DNA from: Propionispira arboris | GTDB taxonomy: Bacteria > Bacillota > Negativicutes > Selenomonadales > Selenomonadaceae | Reading direction: 5' to 3' | Assembly (NCBI RefSeq): GCF_900109225.1 | Contig: NZ_FNZK01000010.1 | Location: forward strand, 1-64,000 | Length of the DNA stretch: 64,000 nucleotides | Shown here: positions 26,867 to 36,811 of the stretch, piece after piece | Layout of the letters: each line of letters begins with the position of its first letter | How positions within the stretch are numbered: the stretch's first letter is position 1 | The notes under the pieces: model-generated | Databases searched by the model: none | Seen by the model: the letters and a program-made list of their open reading frames with translations, nothing else | Told to the model about the DNA's origin: nothing | Position numbers and translations under genes: made by a program

Positions 26867-29128
26867 ATGGTAATGAATAAAACAGATCTGTTGCATATTA
26901 TAGACAAAATAAAATTGCTACCCTATATAACAGAAGATATGAAAGAAAAGTATGGTCTACTGCTTAGTGAAATGGAGAGGAGCATGTATGAGCAAGAACT
27001 GCGCATTGCAGTTGTTGGTGAGTTTAGTTCAGGAAAATCTACATTTTTGAATGCCCTGATTGGAAAGGACTTGTTTCCGCATGCAGTTACGGAAACAACA
27101 GCAACGATTACATATATTCATAATGTTATGCCGGATGATTCTCGCTGCAATTCGATGCGAGTTGATTTTTACGATGAAAAAAAGGAAGCAATTACTCTGG
27201 ATTTTGCAGACAACCAATCTATTTTAAAAGATTATTTAACGACAGAATCAAAGATACTTAATGTAGCACAAGATATACAAGCTGTACACGTATTTTGCAA
27301 AGTATTTCCTGACAATCGAAATATTACTATTGTTGATACACCCGGTTTAAATGGAATGGCCGAAGGGCATAGGAAAATTACGATTGAGGAAATATCAAGA
27401 GCACATGCTAGTATTTATTTGTTTAATATTCGTGGAGTTTCAGCAACGGAATTGGATGTTTTGAAGCTTTTGATGGTATACCAGAGCCATTTCATTTTTG
27501 TTTTGAACTTCATTGATCATTTAAATATTGATGAAGGTGAAACTGCTGAAAATAAACTGTGTGAGTTTAAAAAACAGTTATCACAGTATGGAACGAATGA
27601 ATGTATTTCTGATAAAGCATGTTTTGCGATATCCGCGTTGTATGCATTAGTTGCCAGAGATAAAAGTATAAAAAAATTATATAAAGATGATATAACAGAG
27701 GTCACGGATGAACAACGTGAAAAATTAATTATAGACTCTCATATGCAAAACTTAGAAACATATTTATGGAATTTGGCAGGGGAAAACTTTGCGACCTTTT
27801 TGCAGCAGGCGGTTCAGAGTAAGGTACTATTAATATTAAAAGAAATGCAGGATGATATAAATTATTATCAAATGCAACGCAGTATCGTTAATTCAGAAAA
27901 TAATAAAAATGCAATACAAGATCAGTTGGTTCAACGCAATAGTCGCTTTATGACATATCAGCAAAATTTGCAGGAGTATATTCAAAGAGAATGTAGTTCT
28001 CTTCAGAATGCGTTAAGCGACAAAGTAAGAAAGAATATAAAAGATTTTGAAATGGAAAAAAAACGAGAAATAAATGAACTTCAGATTGAAAATGATGAAG
28101 ACATAGAGGCGTTTGTTCGAAATACGAACTCTGCTAAACAACAAATGACGGTTCAATATCAATATCAAGTCTTAAATTTGTTGGAGTCGGTTTATCAGAA
28201 TTCTATCTGTAAAGCAGACGCATTTGTTTCTAAAGTGCAGATACAAAATAATGGCGATATTGCTTTTCAAAAGATGGAGGAACCGCAAGATGTAATGACA
28301 ATAAGAAAAAAAGTTGATGAGTATGACGCACAAATCAATGAACTTGGTGATAAATTAGATAAAGAAAAAGCCGAAAGAAATCAATTGAAGCGTGATGTTG
28401 CAAAATGGCGGGATGCAATTCCCTGTAAGGAAACGGAAAAAAATCGAGCAATAGCCATGACTGATATAGCCATTAAACAGCTGAGCATATGCCCAGCAAT
28501 AGAAGAAAAACCTGTTACTAGGTATCGTGAGAAAGAAACTCACTGGTATAATCCATTTTCATGGGCTGGCGGGATGGAAACTTATACAGCGTATGAAAAA
28601 GATTCATCAAAAAAGAGCGTATGGGAGAGAAAAAAGGCAGAGCTTGAATTTGTTAAAAAAGAAAAAATACGAAATTTTAACTACGACATCGAAGAATTGC
28701 AAAGCAAAATTGAGCTGACCGAACAGAAAATAAACAAGGCAGATTTGATTCGTGAATATTTATATCGAATAGAGCATGTCGAAACATACAAAAAAGAGTA
28801 TCTTGCATTACAAGAAAAAATGCAAAAACAAGCACATCAGGAATTTTTGCAGAGTGAACGAAAAAAAATTCAAGAAAAAATAGACGACTTTACGAGACTT
28901 GTGGGTGAAACATTAGTGCAATCAATAAAGCTAGCAGTCGAAGAAAATAAAAATAGAATATGTACGGATGTTTTGCGGCATCATGGTTTGCTGTGGGAAA
29001 CCGAAGTGAAAAGATTAAATGGGCTGATGAATAAATATCAAAAAAGCAATGTAACAGAAAATGGAATATCTTTATTCAAAAAGCAAGTCGAATTACTTAT
29101 AGGTATATTTCATGTAGGAGTTGAATAA
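26867..29128 (+). CDS. Dynamin-like GTPase 1
   Basis: A 753-residue protein. The GTPase domain has G1 GEFSSGKS at 51-58, switch Thr in TETTATIT, and G3 DTPGLNG. The G4 position reads LNFIDHLN, which lacks the usual Lys of N/T-K-x-D, so guanine selectivity may be altered. A long helical stalk with extensive coiled coil (residues 320-540 and 600-750) follows, and a tryptophan/aromatic loop HWYNPFSWAGGME near residue 559 could contact membrane, as the paddle does in bacterial dynamins. First gene of a six-gene, tightly spaced operon. GAGGTGAT precedes the ATG. Confidence 0.8.
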   Translation: MVMNKTDLLHIIDKIKLLPYITEDMKEKYGLLLSEMERSMYEQELRIAVVGEFSSGKSTFLNALIGKDLFPHAVTETTATITYIHNVMPDDSRCNSMRVDFYDEKKEAITLDFADNQSILKDYLTTESKILNVAQDIQAVHVFCKVFPDNRNITIVDTPGLNGMAEGHRKITIEEISRAHASIYLFNIRGVSATELDVLKLLMVYQSHFIFVLNFIDHLNIDEGETAENKLCEFKKQLSQYGTNECISDKACFAISALYALVARDKSIKKLYKDDITEVTDEQREKLIIDSHMQNLETYLWNLAGENFATFLQQAVQSKVLLILKEMQDDINYYQMQRSIVNSENNKNAIQDQLVQRNSRFMTYQQNLQEYIQRECSSLQNALSDKVRKNIKDFEMEKKREINELQIENDEDIEAFVRNTNSAKQQMTVQYQYQVLNLLESVYQNSICKADAFVSKVQIQNNGDIAFQKMEEPQDVMTIRKKVDEYDAQINELGDKLDKEKAERNQLKRDVAKWRDAIPCKETEKNRAIAMTDIAIKQLSICPAIEEKPVTRYREKETHWYNPFSWAGGMETYTAYEKDSSKKSVWERKKAELEFVKKEKIRNFNYDIEELQSKIELTEQKINKADLIREYLYRIEHVETYKKEYLALQEKMQKQAHQEFLQSERKKIQEKIDDFTRLVGETLVQSIKLAVEENKNRICTDVLRHHGLLWETEVKRLNGLMNKYQKSNVTENGISLFKKQVELLIGIFHVGVE

Positions 29129-29131
29129 ATA

Positions 29132-31480
29132 ATGAGTGAAATAAAAAATGAAGCAATACTGTACAAAAAAGCTCATTCAGAGAGAAAAAACAATATAATG
29201 TCATTGCTTCTCGATACAAAAAAATTTTTTCTTGAATATCATAAAGAACAGGCCGATACGTTTGAAAAATTATATGATGATTTAAAAAACGGGGATTTTT
29301 CAATTGTTGTAGTTGGTGAATTTAGTGCGGGTAAGTCAACTTTTTTAAATGCACTAATGCAAAAAGTTTATTTGCCTTCCTATTCAAGTGAAACTACGGC
29401 GACGGTGAATTTTTTAAAGCATATAGATAAAGCACCTGACGGGCATAGTTTGTGCGTATATTATAATGATACTCAAAAGGAAACATTATATGGCATAGCG
29501 AATGAAAATTCATTGGCTGATTTTGTCACCACAAGAAGCTCACTGGATGTTGCTTCACAGATTAATCGAGTTGAATTATATGTAGATTCAAAGTTTTTAG
29601 AAGATGGTGTCGTCCTAGTTGACAGCCCAGGGTTGAATGGTGTGGCCAAGGGGCATCGTGAAATAACAGAAAAGCAGATTGAAAAATCACATGCTTGTAT
29701 TTTTTTGTTTTCCGCTGAACAGCCAGGACGTTGTAGCGATTTTGATTTTTTGCAGCAGTTGACCGCAAAAGTAGACCGCGTTTTTCTCGTGTTAAATAAA
29801 ATTGACATGATTAAAGAAGAGGAACAAACCGTGGTTGATGTGGTTCGTATTATTAAAGATAGCTATCATATTAAGTTTCCTAATGCCAAAATACCGGAAA
29901 TTTATCCAGTGGCGGCTTATCCGGCTTTGGTTGCTCGTTCTGATCGACCATTATCTTATCTGCAAAAAAAAGAGCATTCGGGTGAAGCGAAAGCATCATA
30001 TTTAAAAAATTCGCAAATTGAAGCTTTTGAAGAACGTTTATGGAAGTTTTTAACGTGTGGAGAAAAAACAAAAGAAGAATTAATGGCACCTATCCAGAAA
30101 ATAGAAAAATTGGTTGATCAATATCGACAAATGCTTATGAATAAAAAATCGGTATTAGAAGAAAGGAAAGATACAGGTGAACTGGAAAATGCAATTCTCA
30201 TGTTGCAAGATGAAATACAAAAATTGAATATAGAAACGACCGATCAAAATAACCAAGTCGCTAAAATGCTAAAAACTGCAATTAGGTCTTTAGAAATAGA
30301 AGTAAAAAACGTGCAAAGAAGAGTTGGTGACAACTTTAAAGCGCAGATCGATGATTGGGTAAGTATTGAAGATATTGCCAGTGAAGTGAAAAATTTTCAA
30401 ACTAACGTAGTATCTGCTTATACTCGTGAGATTGAAGATCTATTTTATACTTTTGACAATCAAATTAGTGACTCGATTTTTGGAATTGTTTCCGGTAATT
30501 TAATGGAAATTGATAAAAAACTAGCAACTGTTAGTAAAATAGCTCTAGAAATTCAAACAGAGCCGAATTTGGAAAATATTATAAAATATCATAATAAAGA
30601 TAAGTATGATGAAGATATAGAGAAAATCGAAAAAGACTTACAATCTTTAAATGATAGTGTAGAACAAGGAATCTATGATCTTAAGTCGGCTGAGAATATT
30701 ACTAAAGAACGTGACAATTTAAATAAAAATTTGCAAAAGATAAAAGATGATAAATTATTGTCAGTTGAGTCTTTTATACCTCCCATAAGATATAATGAGA
30801 AAGAGGAGAGAATTTTGCGCGATCGCCGTGGTTGGGGCGGGAAATTAATGCAAATATTCGTTGGGAAAAAAGATGATATTAAGATGGTAACTAATAGGGA
30901 TGATAGTGATCAAAAAGATTTTCTGCAAAAACGAAAGATAAAATTAGAAGAATACGAAAAACAAGAAAATGAAATAAAAGTGGAATTATCTAATTTGGGG
31001 AAACCAAATTCTCTCCTTGATTATGAACAAATATGTTCCAAAGAAAAACGATTGCGTGCAGTTAAAGAAAAAGAATTAGAAGAGTTTAAAAAAGACTTCA
31101 AAGAAAAATTTGAAAAGGGAAATAGGGAGTCATTAAGGAAATTAAAAATTCAATTACGAAGGTTTTTGGACGACTGTTACGATGAGATACATAAGCAGAT
31201 TCAAAATGAGTATAGCCAAAAGCAACGGAAAATTGCAGAGCTTTTGAATGAACAGATTAACGCGTCTACAATTGAAATCATTATGAATAAACAGCAACAG
31301 ATCGAAAATGTACAAAGTCAATTGAAATCGTCGGTAGAAGAACGCAATGATAAAATCGCAGAGTACCAAAATCAAATAGAAGTAAGTGGTGTGTTGTTAC
31401 AAAAAGCAGCTTCGTTGAGACTGGATATTGAGGTAATCGAAACGGATATGATCAAAATGGAGGATTATAGTGAAAAATAA
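29132..31480 (+). CDS. Dynamin-like GTPase 2
   Basis: A 782-residue protein. G1 GEFSAGKST at 62-70, switch Thr in ETTATV, G3 DSPGLNGVAKGH, and a canonical G4 LNKIDMI. The rest is a long helical stalk rich in coiled coil. It begins three bases after the stop of GTPase 1 and its own end overlaps GTPase 3 by 11 bases. It is clearly related to GTPase 1 (GEFS-GKSTFLNAL and PGLNG-A-GHR are shared), so the first two probably arose by duplication. Confidence 0.82.
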   Translation: MSEIKNEAILYKKAHSERKNNIMSLLLDTKKFFLEYHKEQADTFEKLYDDLKNGDFSIVVVGEFSAGKSTFLNALMQKVYLPSYSSETTATVNFLKHIDKAPDGHSLCVYYNDTQKETLYGIANENSLADFVTTRSSLDVASQINRVELYVDSKFLEDGVVLVDSPGLNGVAKGHREITEKQIEKSHACIFLFSAEQPGRCSDFDFLQQLTAKVDRVFLVLNKIDMIKEEEQTVVDVVRIIKDSYHIKFPNAKIPEIYPVAAYPALVARSDRPLSYLQKKEHSGEAKASYLKNSQIEAFEERLWKFLTCGEKTKEELMAPIQKIEKLVDQYRQMLMNKKSVLEERKDTGELENAILMLQDEIQKLNIETTDQNNQVAKMLKTAIRSLEIEVKNVQRRVGDNFKAQIDDWVSIEDIASEVKNFQTNVVSAYTREIEDLFYTFDNQISDSIFGIVSGNLMEIDKKLATVSKIALEIQTEPNLENIIKYHNKDKYDEDIEKIEKDLQSLNDSVEQGIYDLKSAENITKERDNLNKNLQKIKDDKLLSVESFIPPIRYNEKEERILRDRRGWGGKLMQIFVGKKDDIKMVTNRDDSDQKDFLQKRKIKLEEYEKQENEIKVELSNLGKPNSLLDYEQICSKEKRLRAVKEKELEEFKKDFKEKFEKGNRESLRKLKIQLRRFLDDCYDEIHKQIQNEYSQKQRKIAELLNEQINASTIEIIMNKQQQIENVQSQLKSSVEERNDKIAEYQNQIEVSGVLLQKAASLRLDIEVIETDMIKMEDYSEK

Positions 31481-33857
31481 ATTAGAACAAACTATTGTTG
31501 TTGCTAAATATTTAGATGATAGCAAAAATATATCAATACTCGAACATATGCTTAATACTTACCAAAACAAACAGTTCTATTTGCCGTTTATTGGCCAATT
31601 TAGTGCAGGTAAATCAAGGTTAATTAATGAATTATTGGGAGAAAAAATTCTTCCAGTACGGTTAACAGAAACAACAAGTGCAATTACTGAAATTTCTTAT
31701 GGAAACAATGCAATTGTATTGCATATGAAAGATGGAAGTACGGACTGTCGTGAACTATCTGATTTGTTGCAAATCTATCAGGGGAATTCTGAACTGGAGA
31801 TTGAGACGATTCAAAACATTGATGTTGCATTGGAAAATGAACTATTGCAAGCTGGTATGATTCTTGTCGATACACCGGGGCTTAATACAATCATTGAGCA
31901 GCATGAGCGGTTTTCCTATGAAATATTGCCGTATGCAGGTGCAGTGATTTATGTGATGGAAAAATCATTAACGCAGACAGACAAACGAATCATTGAAAAT
32001 TTAGGAAAATTAGGAATCAAATTAATTTTTGTAAGAACGAAAATTGATTTGATTCATGATACAGAAGATGAACTCGATTCAGTCTTAGAAAAAGACAAGA
32101 ATACTCTGAAAAGCGTTTTGGCAGATAAAAATGATTTGCTATATTATGCAGTAAGTGTAGAGGATTCTTCAATTACTCCTGCTGATAGAAAAATGAGTTG
32201 GCAGGCATTTGAAAATTATTTAAAAATATCTTTAGTTGACAATATCACGGCGGTTTGTGAAGTTTCGACCCAACATAGATTGGAAAAAATTTGCAGTGAA
32301 TTACAAGAACAGCTAAAAAGAAAACTAGTAGCAATACAAAGCCAAAAAGAAAAGAGCATCCAAGAAATAGAAGCAAATTTAATAGATGTAAACAGGTTAG
32401 AGGAGGATTTTTTAGATAATAAAAAGGCGATTGCTCTTGAACAGAAGCGAAAATTAAGTAAGCTAAATAGCTATCTAATTGATTCTACAGAGATGAAGGT
32501 ACAGCAGTCAGTTCATCAATATGAGAATAAACTACAGCAAATCAGTGATCGCAATGAATTATACAAAAACGGAAATGAACTGATGCGAAAAGATGGTGAC
32601 TTATTACTTGCTGCCTTGAAAAAAAATATCTCCGTAGAAACAAAACAATATTTTAGTTCCCTAAAACAAGAGTATATTACTTGTTTACAAGGGCTCGCTA
32701 GTATACTAGAGGTTTCAGCGGATATGCAAGACGTAGAGACGGAGCAGCCGCAAGACATAGATTCTATCAGCCAATATATGGATGAGAAAATCTATTTTTA
32801 TCAGCAAAATTTAGCGGATTTAAAACTTCTTAGTCATAAAAATGACAATGAATTAAAAAATATGGGACTTCAGCGGGATGAAATAGAACAGCTTTTGAAG
32901 GAGACGGCTGAACAAAAAAATGCTGCATCTAGTCAGATAAATGAATTAGGACCGTATGTTCCAAATATGATACAAATTGAAGGCAATGATGATGGATCGA
33001 AATTGGGTCGAAAAATCGGTGATACATTGGATGTTGCAATAACACTAGCGATGCTTTTTTGCCCAGCCACAACAGCTAGCGGAGCAGCAAAAGGGGCTGC
33101 CCTAGCTGGTAAAGGTGCCAAAATAGTGAAAAATGTATCGAAAGTCAATAAAATTCTTGCGACAACTAGAAAAGCAGTTGATGGAGTTAAAAAAGTGGCT
33201 GAATTAGTAGCACAGCGGAAAAAAGAAAAAATGATGGAGACTAGCCCCATGGAACAGGGAAAAGAAGGTAGATTGAAATTTTTAGACTATCTTGATTTAG
33301 GTCATTGGGGAGAAACTATAGGGTCTACGTTTGATACACCAGCGATATTGCAGGAAGATCTTGAATTTAAGAGAGAATATGTGGAAGCACAAGGTATTCT
33401 TAACAGGAAATATAATGATGCTATAGAAAACCAAGTGCGTAAAGAACGTGAAAAACAAATACTGATAAGCGATCTGGCAGAAAAACAACGCAGGCAGGAA
33501 CTGCTGGTGCGAAAAGAAAAACAAATACAGGTCGAGTTAGAAAAAAAACAGCAAGAAATTAGGAATAAACAGCTAGAAAGAGATATGGAAAAACATCGCC
33601 ATCAGCTTTGTGATCAATATAAAGTCAAAGGTAAAGCGTTGCAGGAGCACCTGATGGAAAGGTGGGAACAGTATATGCATGAAAATATGATGCAAGTGGT
33701 TCTTTATAACACATTGGAAGTGGAAAAAGGTATACATAATGAGAGGGCCAGTCTTGAAGATATAATTGTTCATAAAAATGAAAGGAAAAGTTGTTATCAG
33801 CAAAAAGAGCAAGAAATAAGTGGCTATATGAAAATCTTACAGCAGAATGCCTTGTGA
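31470..33857 (+). CDS. Dynamin-like GTPase 3 with hydrophobic segment
   Basis: A 795-residue protein. G1 GQFSAGKSRLINEL at 42-55, switch TETTSAI, G3 DTPGLNT, and G4 VRTKIDLI. It is more divergent than the first two. Near residues 518-560 there is a hydrophobic, glycine/alanine-rich stretch (AITLAMLFCPATTASGAA, then GAALAGKGAKIV), a candidate membrane-inserting paddle; the two other GTPases lack it. Its C terminus is a long charged coiled coil. The start is GTG with GGAGG 7 bases upstream, inside the end of GTPase 2. Confidence 0.8.
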   Translation: MKNKLEQTIVVAKYLDDSKNISILEHMLNTYQNKQFYLPFIGQFSAGKSRLINELLGEKILPVRLTETTSAITEISYGNNAIVLHMKDGSTDCRELSDLLQIYQGNSELEIETIQNIDVALENELLQAGMILVDTPGLNTIIEQHERFSYEILPYAGAVIYVMEKSLTQTDKRIIENLGKLGIKLIFVRTKIDLIHDTEDELDSVLEKDKNTLKSVLADKNDLLYYAVSVEDSSITPADRKMSWQAFENYLKISLVDNITAVCEVSTQHRLEKICSELQEQLKRKLVAIQSQKEKSIQEIEANLIDVNRLEEDFLDNKKAIALEQKRKLSKLNSYLIDSTEMKVQQSVHQYENKLQQISDRNELYKNGNELMRKDGDLLLAALKKNISVETKQYFSSLKQEYITCLQGLASILEVSADMQDVETEQPQDIDSISQYMDEKIYFYQQNLADLKLLSHKNDNELKNMGLQRDEIEQLLKETAEQKNAASSQINELGPYVPNMIQIEGNDDGSKLGRKIGDTLDVAITLAMLFCPATTASGAAKGAALAGKGAKIVKNVSKVNKILATTRKAVDGVKKVAELVAQRKKEKMMETSPMEQGKEGRLKFLDYLDLGHWGETIGSTFDTPAILQEDLEFKREYVEAQGILNRKYNDAIENQVRKEREKQILISDLAEKQRRQELLVRKEKQIQVELEKKQQEIRNKQLERDMEKHRHQLCDQYKVKGKALQEHLMERWEQYMHENMMQVVLYNTLEVEKGIHNERASLEDIIVHKNERKSCYQQKEQEISGYMKILQQNAL

Positions 33858-35014
33858 GAACATTATTTTCAATTGTAGAGCAATATCCGCAGATGGTTTT
33901 TATTGGTGATGGAAGATATCAATTACTTCGAGAAATTCAAAAAAGTTGTTATCAATTTACAATTCAAAATCAAATAAACGCAACTTATGATGTTGTGTTA
34001 TATCCATGCACAAATATAAAGCCTTTTGCAAAACTTTACAATAGTGTCTATATTTCAATTGGTGATTTGGAAGAATTAGAACAGGCAGATACGATATATT
34101 TTCCTTTTTTTAAAGAGGATTTTGTTCCTGAACTCTGTTATTGTTTTTCTCGAGCAAATTTAAAAGAAAATTTTATGGAAAATAGAAATATTGAAAAATT
34201 GGTTCTCATAGATGAGTATCCATGGGGACAAGAAAGTCTCTCATGGTTGTTAAGACAGCTTGAATTTATGCTAGATCAACAACGACGATATATAGATGTA
34301 CAGGTTGTGCTTTTATCTGATGAACGGCGCTATGGAGCAACGGATATCAGTGATAATAGAATGGCATTAGAAAAAGCCTGTGCTTTTTATCAAACAGAGA
34401 CGATGTGTTCCAATATTACTGAATTTAGTACAGAAAAATTTTCTTTGAAATTGTTTGCCGCGAATCTCAAGAGAAATGATAAATTTCTACAAAGTTTTTT
34501 TGATGTTCAACAGAGAAAGTTTTCGAGACAAAAAGAACAATTTAGAGAAATGTTTGAAATTGAATGGAGTATGAAAGGTTATTTACAAAAAATAGAGTTT
34601 CATACAATTTTTGATTTTACACAAGAAATGGAAACAAAAGGTTATCAAGAAGTATGGGTTGAGTCTATTGGAAAATTTTTACAAAGGCATGTTTATCAGG
34701 ACGTAGTTATATGGATAAGAAGTGAACTAGGAATTTTGTATAATGAAAAAGAAATACAAACTTTTTTATGTGAGTTAAAAAATGGATGGATTCAAAAAAT
34801 TACAAAGATCATAAAAATGGAAAAAGTAGTATATCCTAAAACCAAAATCGAATATTATGAGTTCGTTTCAATAAGTCAACGACGTCAAATTGAAAAAATA
34901 ACACAAGAGCATGTACAACAAAATATAAAAGATGCGATAGAGACCATTATTAATAAAAAGTATGAAGCTTGGATTGAAAAAGTGGAGAAAGACAGGGTGA
35001 GCCGTACACGATGA
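33854..35014 (+). CDS. Unknown protein of the dynamin operon
   Basis: A 386-residue protein without a recognised family. The first 130 residues alternate strands and helices in a Rossmann-like way (MVFIGDGRYQLLREI, then NIEKLVLIDEYPWG), suggesting a nucleotide-binding or receiver-like fold without a P-loop. The rest is helical and basic. The GTG at 33854 overlaps the previous stop as GTGA, so translation is coupled; an upstream frame back to 33791 is only a continuation into GTPase 3. Confidence 0.55.
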   Translation: MRTLFSIVEQYPQMVFIGDGRYQLLREIQKSCYQFTIQNQINATYDVVLYPCTNIKPFAKLYNSVYISIGDLEELEQADTIYFPFFKEDFVPELCYCFSRANLKENFMENRNIEKLVLIDEYPWGQESLSWLLRQLEFMLDQQRRYIDVQVVLLSDERRYGATDISDNRMALEKACAFYQTETMCSNITEFSTEKFSLKLFAANLKRNDKFLQSFFDVQQRKFSRQKEQFREMFEIEWSMKGYLQKIEFHTIFDFTQEMETKGYQEVWVESIGKFLQRHVYQDVVIWIRSELGILYNEKEIQTFLCELKNGWIQKITKIIKMEKVVYPKTKIEYYEFVSISQRRQIEKITQEHVQQNIKDAIETIINKKYEAWIEKVEKDRVSRTR

Positions 35015-36090
35015 AAAATAGATTACTTATAGCAATATTGTCAGGAATCACATTGGTTTTATTTTGTGGGATTTTTGTTGTAGATCCGTCAATACGCATT
35101 ATCATAGTAGGCGTATTTGGAACTTTGGCAGCTTGTTTAATATATATAGGATTAGATTTTATAAATACACGTTTGTTAAAGGATGAAGCAAAACGAGCAG
35201 AGACTTTGTCTGAAAAATTTAGTGGTTTGAGTGATATAGCGTTGACATGGCGAAAAGATTTTAATGATTATTTGGTGACAAGAAACGATACGCATAGAAA
35301 TAATGGAATAGTTATATCACAAATTAGCGGTGAGATTAATCTTTTAATTGATTCAATAAGTAGACAAACAGAAACACTTCTGCAAATAAAAGAAGATGAT
35401 AATATTGTGAAAAGTTTGGATGAAATTGAAGCACAGATTCAAACTTTAAATCGGATGAATGCAGAAACACAAAAAATGCATAATAAAACACTGCTAGAAA
35501 AATTTGAGGGGCTGGGCACACAAAATAAAGAAATTATTCAAAGTATGTATAATATAGAAAAAAATACTTGTGAGATAAATAAAATTAGTGAAAAACAATT
35601 TTTACATATGCAGGAAAATATAGAATTACTATTTAGGTCAGTCGAAAAGGTTGTATCTCAAGATGAAAAAGTTCAAGAGAAATTATCAACAGAGATTACT
35701 TCAATGCAGATGACTTTATTAGAAGTACAGAAACAGTTCGCTGAAAACGCTAAGATGCAATTGCAAGAGCAAACACAATTGATGCAAAACTATCTAAATA
35801 AGATGGAGAAAACAATAAAAGGGATAATGGAAAGCTTTGAAGATAATAGTCAGCAATGTCTTAATGGTATAGAAGACAATGTGAGCCATGACGTAAAGGC
35901 GCTATGCAATGATATATTGGATGTAGTTGAGACCATGGAAGTGCAACAAGAAGGTTTAAATAAAATCATCCAGGAGCAGCCTAAGCTTATTGAATCCTTT
36001 AAAAATGAATTGACTAATATGCATGAAGAATATTGTAGCATGAATGAAAACGATATTACTTTGATGGAGAAAATGCTAAATGCAAAATGA
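35011..36090 (+). CDS. Membrane-anchored coiled-coil protein of the dynamin operon
   Basis: A 359-residue protein. Two membrane helices lie at residues about 5-23 and 27-50, then a long, mostly uninterrupted coiled coil runs to residue about 350 (E/K/Q-rich, with repeated NIEK, QTETLLQI and MQENIE patterns). The architecture recalls stator or tail proteins of membrane-tethered defence complexes (for example ZorA) but with no sequence evidence of homology. It overlaps the previous gene by ATGA and the next by 11 bases. Confidence 0.65.
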   Translation: MKNRLLIAILSGITLVLFCGIFVVDPSIRIIIVGVFGTLAACLIYIGLDFINTRLLKDEAKRAETLSEKFSGLSDIALTWRKDFNDYLVTRNDTHRNNGIVISQISGEINLLIDSISRQTETLLQIKEDDNIVKSLDEIEAQIQTLNRMNAETQKMHNKTLLEKFEGLGTQNKEIIQSMYNIEKNTCEINKISEKQFLHMQENIELLFRSVEKVVSQDEKVQEKLSTEITSMQMTLLEVQKQFAENAKMQLQEQTQLMQNYLNKMEKTIKGIMESFEDNSQQCLNGIEDNVSHDVKALCNDILDVVETMEVQQEGLNKIIQEQPKLIESFKNELTNMHEEYCSMNENDITLMEKMLNAK

Positions 36091-36370
36091 AGAAATATAT
36101 TTTATTCAAAATGCGCTTATTCATCGAATAATAGAAAATATAAAAGAAGAAACGATTTATAATCAAGAGATTCAAAAAATATTAGCGCAAGCAGTGATGC
36201 GAAATAATCATCAAACAATTATGGACAGATTGGCGCTGATGAATGGTCTTATTGGTCAAATATACGAGAATTTGTCTTTGCGAAATTATCGTCGGGTTAT
36301 GCATTTATTAATTATATTAGAATTGCAGAAAAGGAAATTAATGATTGTTGGAGAGTCATTAATTTCTTGA
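36080..36370 (+). CDS. Small helical protein, last gene of the dynamin operon
   Basis: A 96-residue, all-helical protein of unknown family. It starts within the end of the coiled-coil gene and ends the six-gene run; a weak hairpin with a T-rich tail (about 36392-36418) follows. Confidence 0.5.
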   Translation: MQNEEIYFIQNALIHRIIENIKEETIYNQEIQKILAQAVMRNNHQTIMDRLALMNGLIGQIYENLSLRNYRRVMHLLIILELQKRKLMIVGESLIS

Positions 36371-36811
36371 TTATTGATGATAATTAAAAATATTTTAGCC
36401 TTAAAATAGAGGCTTCGGTCTTATTCTTATTTGATAATAAGGGGCATTAATGGTTAGCATGGTTAAGTCCTATTTTTATCGCTAATAGAATTTGGACATA
36501 TATAACCAAAATACTATGGGGTGATTTTCATTTTGTTAGGGAAAACAATAGTTTGGCTGCAATCAATAAGAGCAAATATAATGTATCAGTTAATGAGAAA
36601 TCGAATTTAAAAATGAAAGATGAAAAGAGTAAATAATTTGCATTTAAACTTTTTAATTTTGTTGTTTAAGTTAGTGAGAATATACTTTAGGAAGAGCGTG
36701 TATAGATATTTGATTAAATTCGGCAGGATATGGGCGCCTTCTGAGGAATATATTTAAATGAATTATTTATAAAAATTCAATAGAGGAAAGTAGCTTAGGA
36801 GGAGATATTTC
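36371..36811. other. Intergenic stretch with a possible gene remnant
   Basis: A frame is open on the plus strand from 36451 to a stop at 36636 without a start codon; its first part (AWLSPIFIANRIWTYITKI) looks like the tail of a small membrane protein. It may be the truncated end of a gene. Nothing else is seen. Confidence 0.3.

Noticed and set aside
32933-33250. 105-codon minus-strand frame inside GTPase 3
   Set aside because: It mirrors the alanine/glycine-rich hydrophobic segment on the other strand, has no ribosome site and lies entirely within a well-supported gene.
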